Source: Edaphobacter lichenicola (lineage in GTDB: Bacteria; Acidobacteriota; Terriglobia; Terriglobales; Acidobacteriaceae). Taken from it: 64,000 nucleotides of DNA. The DNA lies in contig NZ_JACHDY010000003.1 in assembly GCF_014201315.1 (NCBI RefSeq), positions 186,001 to 250,000 on the forward strand, written 5' to 3'. The notes beneath the pieces are model-generated. The model was not told where the DNA came from. It was given only the letters and a program-made list of their open reading frames with translations, and did no database searches. Below, piece by piece: positions 24,466-33,634 of the stretch (positions within the stretch are counted from its first letter, which is position 1; each line of letters opens with the position of its first letter). The position numbers and the translations under genes are program-made.

Positions 24466-26571
24466 TCACACGATCCAGGAGGCGAGTTGGGCCAGGAGTT
24501 GTTGAAGGCTAACCCAGAGGTTGGAGAGCTTGCGGGCGGGGATGTTATTGGTTGCGGTGGTGTAGCTGTTGTTGAAGAAGTCTTTGTCGAGCAGCACGGT
24601 GTGGTCGGGATCGATCTCGACGGAGAGGATCTTGGCGTTGCGGGTGTAGGTGAATCTGGTCCAGCGGTCAAGACCGTCCCAGTGTTCGCGCAGGCGGGTG
24701 CCATCGTCGAAGGCGAACTCTGCGGTGACGGGGAGGACAAAGTCGCCCTTGCGACGCAGGTAGGCGGTGGAGAGGTACTGGATCTGCTTTTTGTCTTTCG
24801 GTTCAGGAAGCCACCACTTGAGTGGATCGGAGGAGACTTGATCGACGGCGTAGTCGAGCACCTGGGTTCCGTAGACGGCCTGGTGGAAGTACGGGCGCAG
24901 GCTTGAGATGGGTATGACCTGAGAGTTGGCTGGAGCGTTGAAGACGGCGTCGAGACCCGTCTGCGGAATGAACGGGGATGTGTCCGGTTGGGGCACCGTT
25001 TGAGCCGCGCGATTGATGACTGTGCCTCCGAGGGCGGTTGCGCGACCGTTTTTGATGGCGACTTCTTCGATGGTGCGGAGGAAGTCTTCGGTGGTGGGAT
25101 GGGTGAAGCGGTAGCGCAGGAAGTAGGTGCGCATGGCTTCGTCCATCGTGTCGCGACCAATTATCCCTTCGAGGGTGGCGAGGAGTGTCGCCGATTTGCC
25201 GTAGGTGATGCCGCCGTAGGAGTTGAAGTCCCGAAACTTGAAGGCCCAGCGAGTGACGGGATCGAAGTCGGGCTCGAAGGTGTATTCGAGTCGAATATTT
25301 TCATAGTCGCCGGCGCTGGCGTAGGAGCGGTCGAGGACGGAGGTGTTGGGGCCGAGGATTGCACCGAGAACATTGACTTCGGTGTAGGAGTTGATGCCTT
25401 CGTCGAGCCAGGCATCTTCGAACTCGTTGGTGGCGACCATGCCGTACCAGTATTGGTGGCCGAACTCGTGCTCGGCGGCGATTTCGGTGATGTGGGTTGG
25501 CTCGTACCAGGAGGTGTCGCCGGTGAAGAGGGTGGGGTACTCCATGCCGCCGATCTCGGAGCCGGGTTCGGGGTCGATGACGGTGACGATCTTGTAGGGG
25601 TACGGGCCGTAGCGCTGGTCGAACTGGGCGAGGGTCTTCTGAATGATGTCGAGATAGCGGGGGCCGGCTTTGGGATGTGCGGCGAGTGCGAGGACGTGGA
25701 TCTTTACGGGTCCGAGGGAGGAGAGATAGTTGCCGTCGGTGATGGTGAAGTTCGGGCTGGCGGCCCAGGCGAAGTCGCCGATGTCTTCGCCGTAGAAGCT
25801 GAGGGTTTTGGTGTTGTTGGGGTTGATGACTTCGCCGGTGGGAACGCCGCTGGCGCCGACGAGGTAGCGGCGGGGAAGGGTGAGGGAGACGCGGAAGGTG
25901 GCGAAGTCGGAGAAGAACTCGGTGGTGGAGTGGTACTGATGGCAGTTCCAGGCACCGTGCCAGAAGACGCCTGGCTTGGGGTACCACTGTCCGCCCATGA
26001 TGAAGTCTCGCTTCCAGCCATTGCGTGCGACGGAGAGAGGGAAGACGTCGTGGAAGGCGAGGCGGAAGGTGATGGAGTCGTTGGGAGCGAGGGGATGGGG
26101 GAGAGTGAGTTCGGCTACGGTGTGGTCTTCGGCGTTGTTGTCGTCGGGGGCGATGAAGTGCATGGCTGCCGTGAGGTCGCCGTAGCCGTCGGCCTCGATG
26201 TGGGAGATGGTGATGCTGCCAAGTTTTTCGGAGGGATAGCCGCTCTCGTCTACTGAGTCGCGAACACCGCCGGTGAAGTGGGTTTCGCGGGTGAAGGTGG
26301 ACTCGGGACGGAAGGCGTTGAGGTAGAGATGGAAGGGTATGGAGGTGAGGGTTTGGCCGGTGAGGTTTTTGTAGGTGAGGGTCTCGGTGGCGTCGAGAGT
26401 TTTCTTGCCGGTGTCGAGTTTGGCGTCGATGTTGTAGGCGACGACGCGGGTGGAGAGCGGCTTGCCGTCGGGGGAATTGGTGGCGATGCTGGGCTGCTGA
26501 GTTGTCTGAGCATGAAGGGCGAGGGGGAGGAGAAGCACGGCGGCGACGGGGAATGAGTGGAGGCGCGGCAT
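24466..26571 (-). CDS. Exported M1-family metallopeptidase
   Basis: The 701-residue protein has a signal peptide (about residues 1-22, LLLPLALHAQ). The zinc site is HEFGH at 368-372 with the third ligand E391, spaced by 18 residues as in gluzincins, and GGMEY at 341-345 replaces the GAMEN motif used to bind the substrate N-terminus. An N-terminal beta domain precedes it. M1 enzymes are aminopeptidases; this group of secreted acidobacterial members is less well studied. The residues that follow (WLDEGINSYTEV) are conserved. It is expected to act in the periplasm or outside the cell. Confidence 0.9.
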   Translation of the reverse strand: MPRLHSFPVAAVLLLPLALHAQTTQQPSIATNSPDGKPLSTRVVAYNIDAKLDTGKKTLDATETLTYKNLTGQTLTSIPFHLYLNAFRPESTFTRETHFTGGVRDSVDESGYPSEKLGSITISHIEADGYGDLTAAMHFIAPDDNNAEDHTVAELTLPHPLAPNDSITFRLAFHDVFPLSVARNGWKRDFIMGGQWYPKPGVFWHGAWNCHQYHSTTEFFSDFATFRVSLTLPRRYLVGASGVPTGEVINPNNTKTLSFYGEDIGDFAWAASPNFTITDGNYLSSLGPVKIHVLALAAHPKAGPRYLDIIQKTLAQFDQRYGPYPYKIVTVIDPEPGSEIGGMEYPTLFTGDTSWYEPTHITEIAAEHEFGHQYWYGMVATNEFEDAWLDEGINSYTEVNVLGAILGPNTSVLDRSYASAGDYENIRLEYTFEPDFDPVTRWAFKFRDFNSYGGITYGKSATLLATLEGIIGRDTMDEAMRTYFLRYRFTHPTTEDFLRTIEEVAIKNGRATALGGTVINRAAQTVPQPDTSPFIPQTGLDAVFNAPANSQVIPISSLRPYFHQAVYGTQVLDYAVDQVSSDPLKWWLPEPKDKKQIQYLSTAYLRRKGDFVLPVTAEFAFDDGTRLREHWDGLDRWTRFTYTRNAKILSVEIDPDHTVLLDKDFFNNSYTTATNNIPARKLSNLWVSLQQLLAQLASWIV

Positions 26572-26634
26572 ACGGGGATTGTAGGGCGGCTTTGAGTCTC
26601 GAGAGGAAAAAGTTTGTATTGTCTCTAGATGGAT

Positions 26635-27294
26635 CTATCGCGCCGCAGAGTGGAACTGCCATAGTTCAGTGACCAGAAGGCCAGCGAGCAGATGCTGACG
26701 GGCGATTCGGGTGAGTCCGGCCTGTTTAAGCGGAGTGGCGTGGTTGGGGAGCTTTGTGGTGCGGAGGTTGGTGAGGATGCGGAAGGCGAGATAGAGGCTG
26801 CGGACGAGGATCTTCGCTGGAAGACGCATCAAGCCGCTGGGAATGTGGAAGTCGGAGATGAGCCAGAGAGCTTCCGACGAGAGGTTTGGGGCGATGTGGT
26901 GGATGAGGGTTTCGAGGTCGGGTTGGGTGAGGCAGTCGAGGAAGAAGTGAGTGACGACGAGGTCGTATGGACCGTCGGTAGGACAGGTTAGCGCGCTGGT
27001 TTGGTGCGTGGTGAAGCGTTTGGATACGTTGGGGGCGAGTGCTTCGCAGCGTTGACGGAGGAGCTGCAGCATGGTGGCGCTGGTGTCGACTGCATCGGCG
27101 TGGAGGTGAGGGTTTTGCGTGAGGAGTTCGGCGAGGAAGCGGCCGTCGCCGTCACCGAGGATGAGCGCTCGCCTTTGCTGGAGGAGATTGGGGAGGAAGT
27201 GAAGGCGGCAGTGCTCGAGGGCGCGGCCGAGGGTGAGGTATTCCAGCCAGCGATAGGGGCGTGCGATGAGATCGAAGCTGGGTTGAGTGAGCAT
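26635..27294 (-). CDS. SAM-dependent methyltransferase (class I)
   Basis: From ATG at 27294 the protein has 219 residues. It begins FDLIARPYRWLEYLTLGRAL, as many ubiquinone/menaquinone-type methyltransferases do. Motif I is degenerate but visible (RALILGDGDGRFLAELL), the acidic end of strand 2 is HADAVDTSATML and motif III-like PYDLVVTHFFLDCL follows. The start overlaps the stop of the preceding membrane gene as TAATG, so translation is probably coupled. Longer frames upstream of this ATG are Ser/Pro-rich and are shadows of the neighbour. The substrate is unknown. Confidence 0.82.
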   Translation of the reverse strand: MLTQPSFDLIARPYRWLEYLTLGRALEHCRLHFLPNLLQQRRALILGDGDGRFLAELLTQNPHLHADAVDTSATMLQLLRQRCEALAPNVSKRFTTHQTSALTCPTDGPYDLVVTHFFLDCLTQPDLETLIHHIAPNLSSEALWLISDFHIPSGLMRLPAKILVRSLYLAFRILTNLRTTKLPNHATPLKQAGLTRIARQHLLAGLLVTELWQFHSAAR

Positions 27295-28184
27295 TATGGG
27301 TGCAGGAAGGGGAGTAGAAGGAGAGGAGTAGTGAGGGCCAGATCGGCGAGGCTTCGGAGGGTGAGGCGTGCTGTTTGATGGCGGCGGCGGTGGAGAAGGA
27401 GAAGGGATGCGGCTGAGGCGGCGATCGCGCATGGAATTGGCCATGGAGCTTGACGGTCTGGAGTTTGACGGCCGAGGAGGGAGATGGCGGCGCTGAGGAA
27501 GATAAGACCGATGGTGAGAGGCGGGAGGTTGCGAAGGGCCAGGCGAGTTAGTGCGTGTGCCGGAAGATTTGAGTAAGGCGGGGTGCCGTGCTCCCAGGCG
27601 TAGATGAAGAGGCAGTTGAGGCTGCACAGGGCTGCGAAGAGAATCGCAAGCGGGAGCAGGGAGATGCGAAGGTCGGGACGGCGGGCGACGGTGGGAATGA
27701 AGGTGGCCGCGGCGAAGAAGAGGCCGACTGCGATCTCTTTTGGGAGACGGTGGGCGCTGCTGGTGACGTGAATGAGGATGAAGTAACCGACGAGCATACC
27801 GCCCAGGATGAGGTAGAGGTGGATGGCCGCGGATTCGAGATGGGGGAGAAGGATTGTGAGTGTGATGGAGGCTGTCATGATGCCGGCAAGGAATGAGCGG
27901 CGATGGCGATTGTGAAAGTAGTGACGTGCTTCGAGGTCTCCGTTGGTTATGGCTCCGATGAAGCGGACATCGAGAAGACGGTCGGCGACGTAGAGCATCC
28001 AGACCGCGAGAAACATGGCAGCGACGCTGACGGTTGGCAGGCGAAGGTGATTGGCGGAGGCGACGAACCAGATCCAGAGAGAAGCAATGGTTGGGGCGTC
28101 CAGCGAGAGCAGATGCCAGAGAGCCAGGGGCGATGTGTGTGCGGAGATTCTTTGACCTGGTGAGACTGGAGACGCTACCGCCAT
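27294..28184 (-). CDS. Hypothetical membrane protein coupled to a methyltransferase
   Basis: Taking ATG at 28184 (MAVASPVSPG) the protein has 296 residues with about seven to eight hydrophobic segments, including SLWIWFVASANHLRLPTVSV, a following AMFLAVWMLYVADRLLDVR and later LYLILGGMLVGYFILIHVTS. The DRLLDV after a span recalls the polar motifs of UbiA-like prenyltransferases, but the typical NDxxDxxxD motif is not evident, so I leave it unassigned. It ends in TAATG overlapping the methyltransferase start. The start is uncertain; in-frame ATGs at 28217 and 28340 are possible. It faces the DUF4197 gene across a short divergent gap. Confidence 0.6.
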   Translation of the reverse strand: MAVASPVSPGQRISAHTSPLALWHLLSLDAPTIASLWIWFVASANHLRLPTVSVAAMFLAVWMLYVADRLLDVRFIGAITNGDLEARHYFHNRHRRSFLAGIMTASITLTILLPHLESAAIHLYLILGGMLVGYFILIHVTSSAHRLPKEIAVGLFFAAATFIPTVARRPDLRISLLPLAILFAALCSLNCLFIYAWEHGTPPYSNLPAHALTRLALRNLPPLTIGLIFLSAAISLLGRQTPDRQAPWPIPCAIAASAASLLLLHRRRHQTARLTLRSLADLALTTPLLLLPFLHP

Positions 28185-28228
28185 ATCTCTATAATGCGAT
28201 ATTTTTCCGGACCTCATTGGATAGGAGT

Positions 28229-28951
28229 ATGGTTTTGGCCATGCAAATACGCCTTGTGTGCAACGTTGCGCTTCTCGCGCTGATGATGAGTCCGGCAGCC
28301 GGTAACGGTGTGTCCCCAAAGCCTGTGATGGGAGATGCATCCACTCTGACGAGGGAGCAGGCTTCTGGCGGATTGAAGGAGGCGCTGTCGCGTGGAGTGA
28401 CCAGGGCGGTATCTGAGACCGGCAGGCCTGGAGGGTTTGAAAACAATCCGCTGATCAAGATCACGATGCCTGAGAAGCTGCGCACGGTGGAGAAGGGTTT
28501 GCGCGCGATTGGGATGGGCGCGAAGGTGGATGAGTTCGAACACAGCATGAACGCTGCGGCGGAAGAGGCGGCACCGGCGGCGAAGTCGATCTTTATGGAT
28601 GCGCTGAAGGCGATGAGCTTTGCAGACGCAAAGCAGATTGTGATGGGCGGCAATACGGCTGGGACTGATTACTTCAAGCGCACGACGTCGTCGCAGGTAT
28701 CGGAGGCCTTTAAGCCCATCATCGAAAGGGAGATGGCGAAGACCGGCGTGACGGAGAAGTCTAACTCGATGATGGGATCCGCGCCTCAGATGCCGTTCGG
28801 GAAGTCACCATCGGTTGATATCAACGGTGATGTTTTGGAGAAGAGCGTCGATGGGATGTTCACGATGATGGGTCAGGAAAAGGCGAAGATCCGGACGAAT
28901 CCATCCGCTCAGGTGACTCCGTTGCTGAAGAGTGTGTTCGGCAAGTTTTGA
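28229..28951 (+). CDS. Exported DUF4197-family protein
   Basis: The 240-residue product has an N-terminal signal peptide (CNVALLALMMSPAAGNG). The mature part matches DUF4197 well: GGLKEALSRGVTRAVSETG, then NNPLIKITMPEKLRTVEKGL, LRAIGMGAKVDEFEHSMNAAAEEA and the end AQVTPLLKSVFGKF. The family is helical, periplasmic and of unknown function. A start at 28241 is also possible, since AGGAG lies only 1 base before the first ATG and 13 before the second. It is divergent from the membrane protein/methyltransferase pair. Confidence 0.82.
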   Translation: MVLAMQIRLVCNVALLALMMSPAAGNGVSPKPVMGDASTLTREQASGGLKEALSRGVTRAVSETGRPGGFENNPLIKITMPEKLRTVEKGLRAIGMGAKVDEFEHSMNAAAEEAAPAAKSIFMDALKAMSFADAKQIVMGGNTAGTDYFKRTTSSQVSEAFKPIIEREMAKTGVTEKSNSMMGSAPQMPFGKSPSVDINGDVLEKSVDGMFTMMGQEKAKIRTNPSAQVTPLLKSVFGKF

Positions 28952-28975
28952 GATAAGGCGAACGTTGCGAGATGG

Positions 28976-30781
28976 TCAGACTGCGGTTTCGACCGGGTGG
29001 GTCTGGGTTGGTCCTGGTTGGTCTGGTCGGGTCTCGGAGGCGCCGGATACCCATAGGCTAGGATCGATGTCGGGGAAGATGCTGTCGCGGAGTTCGATCT
29101 CGGCGAGGCGGGTTTGCTCGGCTTCGGTGAGGGCGCCGGTTGATTCGAAGCTCTGCCAGATGGCTTTGAGTTCATTGAACTGATCGTTATGGGTGAGGAA
29201 GCGAATTTCGGCGTAGTCGCGAGCGGCTCCGGTGGTGATGAGAAACTGCCAGTCGGAGGATTCGAGGAGGAGGAGTTCTCGGCAGAGCTGTTGCATGATG
29301 CGAAGGCCCAGGGCTGAGGTGCGCCAGAGGCCTGCGGTGCAGACGTCGCGGGTGTAGATCTCGGCCGGGTAGATGTGGCTGTAGGTCCAGCTTGTCTCCG
29401 GGTTGAGCCAGACCTGATTGTTGCCTTCGGATCCCCAGGAGCCTTCGGGCATGGCGATGAAGCCGGCGCGCGGGTACTGGTCAAGGTAGTCGGCGCAACT
29501 GATGAGCTGAATTCCCGACTCGTATTCGTGAAGATTGCGGGCGACGGCTTCGAGCCAGAGGGGACCCTCAAACCACCAGTGGCCGAAGAGTTCGGCGTCG
29601 AAGGGGGAGCAGAGGATGGGTGGGGTGGTGTCGTTGAAGCCGGATTTGAGGGCCTCGTAGACGAGGTGGACGAAGTGGCTGGCGTGAGCTTTAGTGTGTT
29701 CGGCGGCCTGGAGCGGGTAGTAGGGCTGTTTATCGTTCATGTCGACCCTGGAGCCGGTGACGCGCCAGTAGCGATGACCGCCTGGCCATCGCTTCTTGTG
29801 GAAGTCGAGGTAGAGGCTGTCGCCGGGGTAGCCGGTGTCTCCGGACCAGACCTGGAGGCCGGTGCGGGGATCGCGGGGAAAGATGGTCGTGGCGTGATGC
29901 TTGTCGTAGGGACCGTCGACGTAGTACGGCTGATAGAGGGAACGATGCGGCTGGTGGGTCTGGCGATCCTCCTCGGGGCTTTGCGGCTCGTGGTCGCCGG
30001 GTCGATCGTAAGGGGAGGAGGTGCGGCGGGACTCTTCGACGAGGTGGGTGTCGACGAAGAAGAATTCCAGGCCCGCCTCGGAGAGAGCTTGCTCGACGCC
30101 GATGCGATTGAAGGTTGGAGGAGTGGGGCTGCCGTCGGCGTTAGAGACGGGATAGCTCCAGGGGCCGGCGGGCCGGTAGCCACACTCGGGCGCCCAGATG
30201 CCGCGGGGAGCTTTGCCGATGTGGCGGATGTGGGTGTCGACGGCGGTGCGGATCTGGGCTCGGACGCTCTCGTCGGTACCGAGCAGAGGCATGTATCCGT
30301 GAGTGGCGCCGCAGGTGATGATGTCGATGAGGCCGGTGTCGTTGAAGTGGCGAAAGGCGGCGATGAGATCGCGATCAAAGTGTTTGAAGTCTTCGAGTGC
30401 CTGCGAAAAGAAACGCTGCCAGAAGCGGGCAGTCTCTGCGAGATGGCCGTCGCCGGACTGCAGGAAGAACGCTTCGTCTTCGCGGGCGGCGACGATCTTG
30501 CGGGTGAGGTAGTGGGGAAACTCGGCGAGGAAGACAGGATGAGAGAGCTGCTCTAAAAGAATGGGCGAGAGATTGAGGTTGCAGTTGAAGCGGATGTGGT
30601 CGCGCTCGAGATTTTTGAGAACCCGGAGGAGCGGGAGGTAGGTCTCGGCGGCTGCTTCGTGGAGCCACTCGAGGCCATGGGGCCAGGTGCCGTGATTGAC
30701 GACATAGGGTAGATGCGCATGCAGGGTGAAGGTGAGAAACCCTGCAGGGCGGGACGCATTGTCAAACGATGTCTTAGTCAA
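28976..30781 (-). CDS. GH57 family 1,4-alpha-glucan branching enzyme
   Basis: The 601-residue protein starts at TTG (30781) with AGAGGTG 8 bases upstream. It has the GH57 motifs LHAHLPYV (about residues 20-27), the nucleophile E199 in WAPECGY and the acid D395 in PFDAELFGHWW, followed by a helical C-terminal part. GH57 branching enzymes make alpha-1,6 branches in glycogen-like glucans in the cytoplasm; the length is near that of known bacterial members (about 530-570). The tail after residue 575 (SETRPDQPGPTQTHPVE) is Pro/Thr-rich and probably disordered. No other glycogen gene is adjacent. Confidence 0.9.
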   Translation of the reverse strand: MTKTSFDNASRPAGFLTFTLHAHLPYVVNHGTWPHGLEWLHEAAAETYLPLLRVLKNLERDHIRFNCNLNLSPILLEQLSHPVFLAEFPHYLTRKIVAAREDEAFFLQSGDGHLAETARFWQRFFSQALEDFKHFDRDLIAAFRHFNDTGLIDIITCGATHGYMPLLGTDESVRAQIRTAVDTHIRHIGKAPRGIWAPECGYRPAGPWSYPVSNADGSPTPPTFNRIGVEQALSEAGLEFFFVDTHLVEESRRTSSPYDRPGDHEPQSPEEDRQTHQPHRSLYQPYYVDGPYDKHHATTIFPRDPRTGLQVWSGDTGYPGDSLYLDFHKKRWPGGHRYWRVTGSRVDMNDKQPYYPLQAAEHTKAHASHFVHLVYEALKSGFNDTTPPILCSPFDAELFGHWWFEGPLWLEAVARNLHEYESGIQLISCADYLDQYPRAGFIAMPEGSWGSEGNNQVWLNPETSWTYSHIYPAEIYTRDVCTAGLWRTSALGLRIMQQLCRELLLLESSDWQFLITTGAARDYAEIRFLTHNDQFNELKAIWQSFESTGALTEAEQTRLAEIELRDSIFPDIDPSLWVSGASETRPDQPGPTQTHPVETAV

Positions 30782-30951
30782 GACGGGACACCTCTGAGGC
30801 AGTGTTATTGGTTAAAAACAGTATCGCGACGATCGCGTCGGCTGGCTGCAGCTTGGTTGACACCTGTTATGCCTATGCGTCTCGGGCGATGGGGCGACAC
30901 TCCGCGTTGATCTGCCGCCCCTGTTCTAAACCGTTAGATGCAAAGTTTTGT

Positions 30952-32079
30952 CTACTGTGGCGGCTGGTCTGCGGGCCTCGATTGCAGGTCCGGATTGGAG
31001 GTTGTGCTTTCGGTATTTTTTGTCGGAACCGAGAGGGACAAGGTGTTCGTCAGGCGGAAACGGATGAGACTTTCAGAAGGGATTTGAACCTGCTCCCCAC
31101 GGGTGATGGTGTTGGCACCTGCCCCGACGCCGCCACCTGCAGCTGCCCCGATGGCTGCTCCTTTGCCGCCGCCGAGGATGCCGCCAAGGATAGCACCAAC
31201 AGCTGCCCCACCGCCGACCTTTTCGGCAGTGTTTTTGCCGCGGCCTTTACCTTCCACGCTGTAAGGCTCGGTGGTGACTGCGAGCTTTTCGCCACGGCGG
31301 TTGATGCTGGTGAGTTCAACGGTGAGTAAGGAGTTGCCTTTGTAATGAGCTGCTTCCTGTACGGCAGAGACTCGGCCGGAGACGGGTGTTCCCTGACGGA
31401 TGACGACGAGGCCGTCGATGATAACGTCAGTCGCGACGGTGCCGGAGAAGCTGTCGCCTTGCTGGGTGGTCGCGCTATCGAGCGTCTGGGTGACGCGGAC
31501 GGGGATCGTTGTATCCGGTGGCACGGTGATGTTACGGAACGCAGGAGGAGGTGGTGGCGGTGGAGGAGGCGGAGGGAGAAGTTCCTGCGGGGGTGGCGGG
31601 GCTACTGCTGCCTGTTGGACAGGCGCTTCAACGGGTGCGGACTCGTGGACGACTGGGGCCGGCTTTGGCTTGGGTGTCGGCTTGGGAGCGGGAAGCTTCT
31701 TTGGGGCTACGGGTGAAGGCGGGGGCGGCGGAACGGCTGCGGCGGTGACGGCCGGTGTGGGAGCCTGCACGGCGAGATTATTGACTACGGTCTTGATGCC
31801 GGCGACTTGAGAGGCGTCTGCCGCTGCGAGCGATCGCGCTGCTTCGCTGCTGACGTTGCCGGTGAGGGTGGCTACACCGCTCTGGACCGTCGACTGGATG
31901 GATTCAGCGCTGAGGGCGCCGTCGCTGGAGATCCGGCTTTGCAGGGTTGCGGTCAGGCTGGCGTCGTCGGTAGGTGCAGGGGGCGCGGAACCTTTGCATC
32001 CAGAAAAGCCAAGAGTGACGGCTAAAATCGTAGCGGCCAGAAGAGCGAATGTGGCGGAGAGATGGCGGTTGGCGTACAT
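30952..32079 (-). CDS. BON-domain lipoprotein with polyproline and glycine-zipper regions
   Basis: Starting at MYANRHLSAT (ATG at 32079, with AAAGGGG before it) the 375-residue product has a lipobox (GFSGC). Residues about 40-105 form a BON domain (LQSRISSDGALS to VAGIKTVVNNLAV), which in other proteins binds phospholipid membranes. A long Pro/Ala/Lys linker includes a run of ten prolines at about residues 170-180. A beta-rich domain (VPPDTTIPVRVTQTLDSA) follows, then a Gly/Ala-rich zipper (about 290-320, GGAAVGAILGGILGGG) and a C-terminal region. Such proteins are common in Acidobacteriota and probably span or anchor to the envelope. Confidence 0.8.
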   Translation of the reverse strand: MYANRHLSATFALLAATILAVTLGFSGCKGSAPPAPTDDASLTATLQSRISSDGALSAESIQSTVQSGVATLTGNVSSEAARSLAAADASQVAGIKTVVNNLAVQAPTPAVTAAAVPPPPPSPVAPKKLPAPKPTPKPKPAPVVHESAPVEAPVQQAAVAPPPPQELLPPPPPPPPPPPAFRNITVPPDTTIPVRVTQTLDSATTQQGDSFSGTVATDVIIDGLVVIRQGTPVSGRVSAVQEAAHYKGNSLLTVELTSINRRGEKLAVTTEPYSVEGKGRGKNTAEKVGGGAAVGAILGGILGGGKGAAIGAAAGGGVGAGANTITRGEQVQIPSESLIRFRLTNTLSLSVPTKNTESTTSNPDLQSRPADQPPQ

Positions 32080-32516
32080 GAAACCCCTTTCGTGCGTCGA
32101 GTGACTTGCACTGCGAACACTGTAAATCACTGAACAGCTATCCGATGCAACGTCTCGGATCGAAGTTTCTAGTGAATGGCGGTTTCCTCAACTTTGCGGA
32201 GAGGGCGTCTTCTAAGGATTAGACGAGTCCGTTCCTGAAAGATATCGAAAAAATATCCGGGTTGTGTCTGGCGGAGGGAGACAGAGCCAGTGAGGGTCTT
32301 GGCAAATGATTCGCGGTGACGACGGGAGCGCGCAACCTAATTGGAGGACGGGGCATCTCCCTAAGCAAGGCATTGAGATCGTGCGACGGTTGGGCGGATG
32401 AGGCGGGGTATTTTTCGGACCGGATATGAGATCCGATGGATTAGAAATCTGCAAGTTGAGTTATAAAGGGCGGAGAGGCAGATTCCGCACCTGAAGCCTG
32501 AAAGAGGAGAATGAGC
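32080..32516. other. Gene-free stretch upstream of ytxH
   Basis: This 437-base divergent region has no credible gene. It has a lower GC content than its surroundings. A TATAAA at 32462-32467 may be a -10 box for ytxH, but no good -35 hexamer lies at the right distance. I find no palindrome of note. Confidence 0.4.
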
Positions 32517-32912
32517 ATGTCAGATAACGACAACGAGAGTGGAGTAAGTGGATTGGGTTGGTTCCTGGCGGGACTGGGGATTGGTGCTCTGGTGGGGGTG
32601 TTGTATGCCCCGAAGGCTGGGAAAGAGACGCGCGAAGATCTGGTCGCGAGCGCTCTGGATGCCAAGGATAAGGCAGCGGTTCTGGCACAGCAGGCGCAGG
32701 ATCGCGCGGCTGTTTTGGCCTCACAAGGAAAGCAACAGATGGGCGAGTACGTCGATCGTGGCAAGGAGTACTATGACCGCGGCCGAACGCAATGGGCTCA
32801 GTATGTTGAGAAGGGCAAGGGATTGGTGCAGGAGCATCAGGACAAGGTGTCTGCTGCGATTGATGCGGGCAAAGAAGCATATACAAGTACGACGAGCGAA
32901 TCTCACTCGTAA
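32517..32912 (+). CDS. YtxH-domain protein
   Basis: The ATG at 32517 has GAGGAG 7 bases upstream; an ATG two codons earlier is too close to that site. The 131-residue protein has one N-terminal span, GLGWFLAGLGIGALVGVLYAPKAGKETR, with the glycines and APKAG typical of YtxH, followed by a helical, charged tail rich in Ala, Lys and Gln. YtxH proteins are membrane-anchored, often stress-induced and of unknown function. It is followed after 105 bases by a DUF948-like gene, the same pairing as ytxG/ytxH in Bacillus. Confidence 0.85.
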   Translation: MSDNDNESGVSGLGWFLAGLGIGALVGVLYAPKAGKETREDLVASALDAKDKAAVLAQQAQDRAAVLASQGKQQMGEYVDRGKEYYDRGRTQWAQYVEKGKGLVQEHQDKVSAAIDAGKEAYTSTTSESHS

Positions 32913-33017
32913 AACGGTTGTCTGTTAGTTGTTTCTGATAGTCTGGGCCCGGTCGACCCTTGCTGGCGACCGGGCCTTATGATTGTTATCTCGTAACTTG
33001 AGGGATTGAGAGACGTT

Positions 33018-33593
33018 ATGGAAGCGATGCGGATCGTGATGTCAGGAATGTGGCTGCAGGACCCGGACTCGCTTTCGTCGGGGAATTCGAAGCTGCTGAT
33101 GGTCTTCGTTGCGATGGTCGCGGTTGCGCTGATCGTCCAGGCGATCGCTCTGATTGCGATGGCAGTCGGCGCGGCGAAGGCGAGGAAGCGCGGGCTTGAG
33201 ATTGTGGAAGAGCTTCGCACGAAGGTGATGCCGATTCTGGATAGTTCTCATGGATTCATGCAGGACACTGCGCCGAAGATTAAGATCATCACGGAGAACT
33301 TTGTTGAGACGAGTCATGTGATTCGTACCAAAGCGCAGGAGTTTGATTCGACTGCGAGCGATTTGAATTCGAAGACGCGGGCGCAGGTGGCACGGGTGGA
33401 TGGGATGGTGACTTCGGTTCTGAATACTACCTCGGACATCTCGGAGACGGTGCAGCGGGGATTCAAGATTCCGGTTCGGGAGTTTTCGGGGCTGATGAAT
33501 GGGCTGAAGGCTGGGCTGGACGTTCTGGTGGGACGGACGAAGGGGTCCGGGGGTGGGCGGTCGGGGCGGCGCGACTCCGATCCGGGGTGGTAG
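33018..33593 (+). CDS. DUF948-like (YtxG-like) membrane protein
   Basis: This 191-residue protein has a single N-terminal span (about residues 25-50, LLMVFVAMVAVALIVQAIAL) and then a long coiled-coil-like stretch with heptads (PILDSSHGFMQDTAPKIKII, NFVETSHVIRTKAQEF, TRAQVARVDGMVTSVLN), a layout shared with DUF948 proteins. It is co-oriented with and close to the YtxH gene. The C-terminus is Gly/Arg/Ser-rich. The start at ATG 33018 is chosen over a TTG four codons upstream. Confidence 0.75.
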   Translation: MEAMRIVMSGMWLQDPDSLSSGNSKLLMVFVAMVAVALIVQAIALIAMAVGAAKARKRGLEIVEELRTKVMPILDSSHGFMQDTAPKIKIITENFVETSHVIRTKAQEFDSTASDLNSKTRAQVARVDGMVTSVLNTTSDISETVQRGFKIPVREFSGLMNGLKAGLDVLVGRTKGSGGGRSGRRDSDPGW

Positions 33594-33634
33594 CGGTGGT
33601 ATAGCGATTTTGGTGGTAGCTCTCTGAATTTTTG

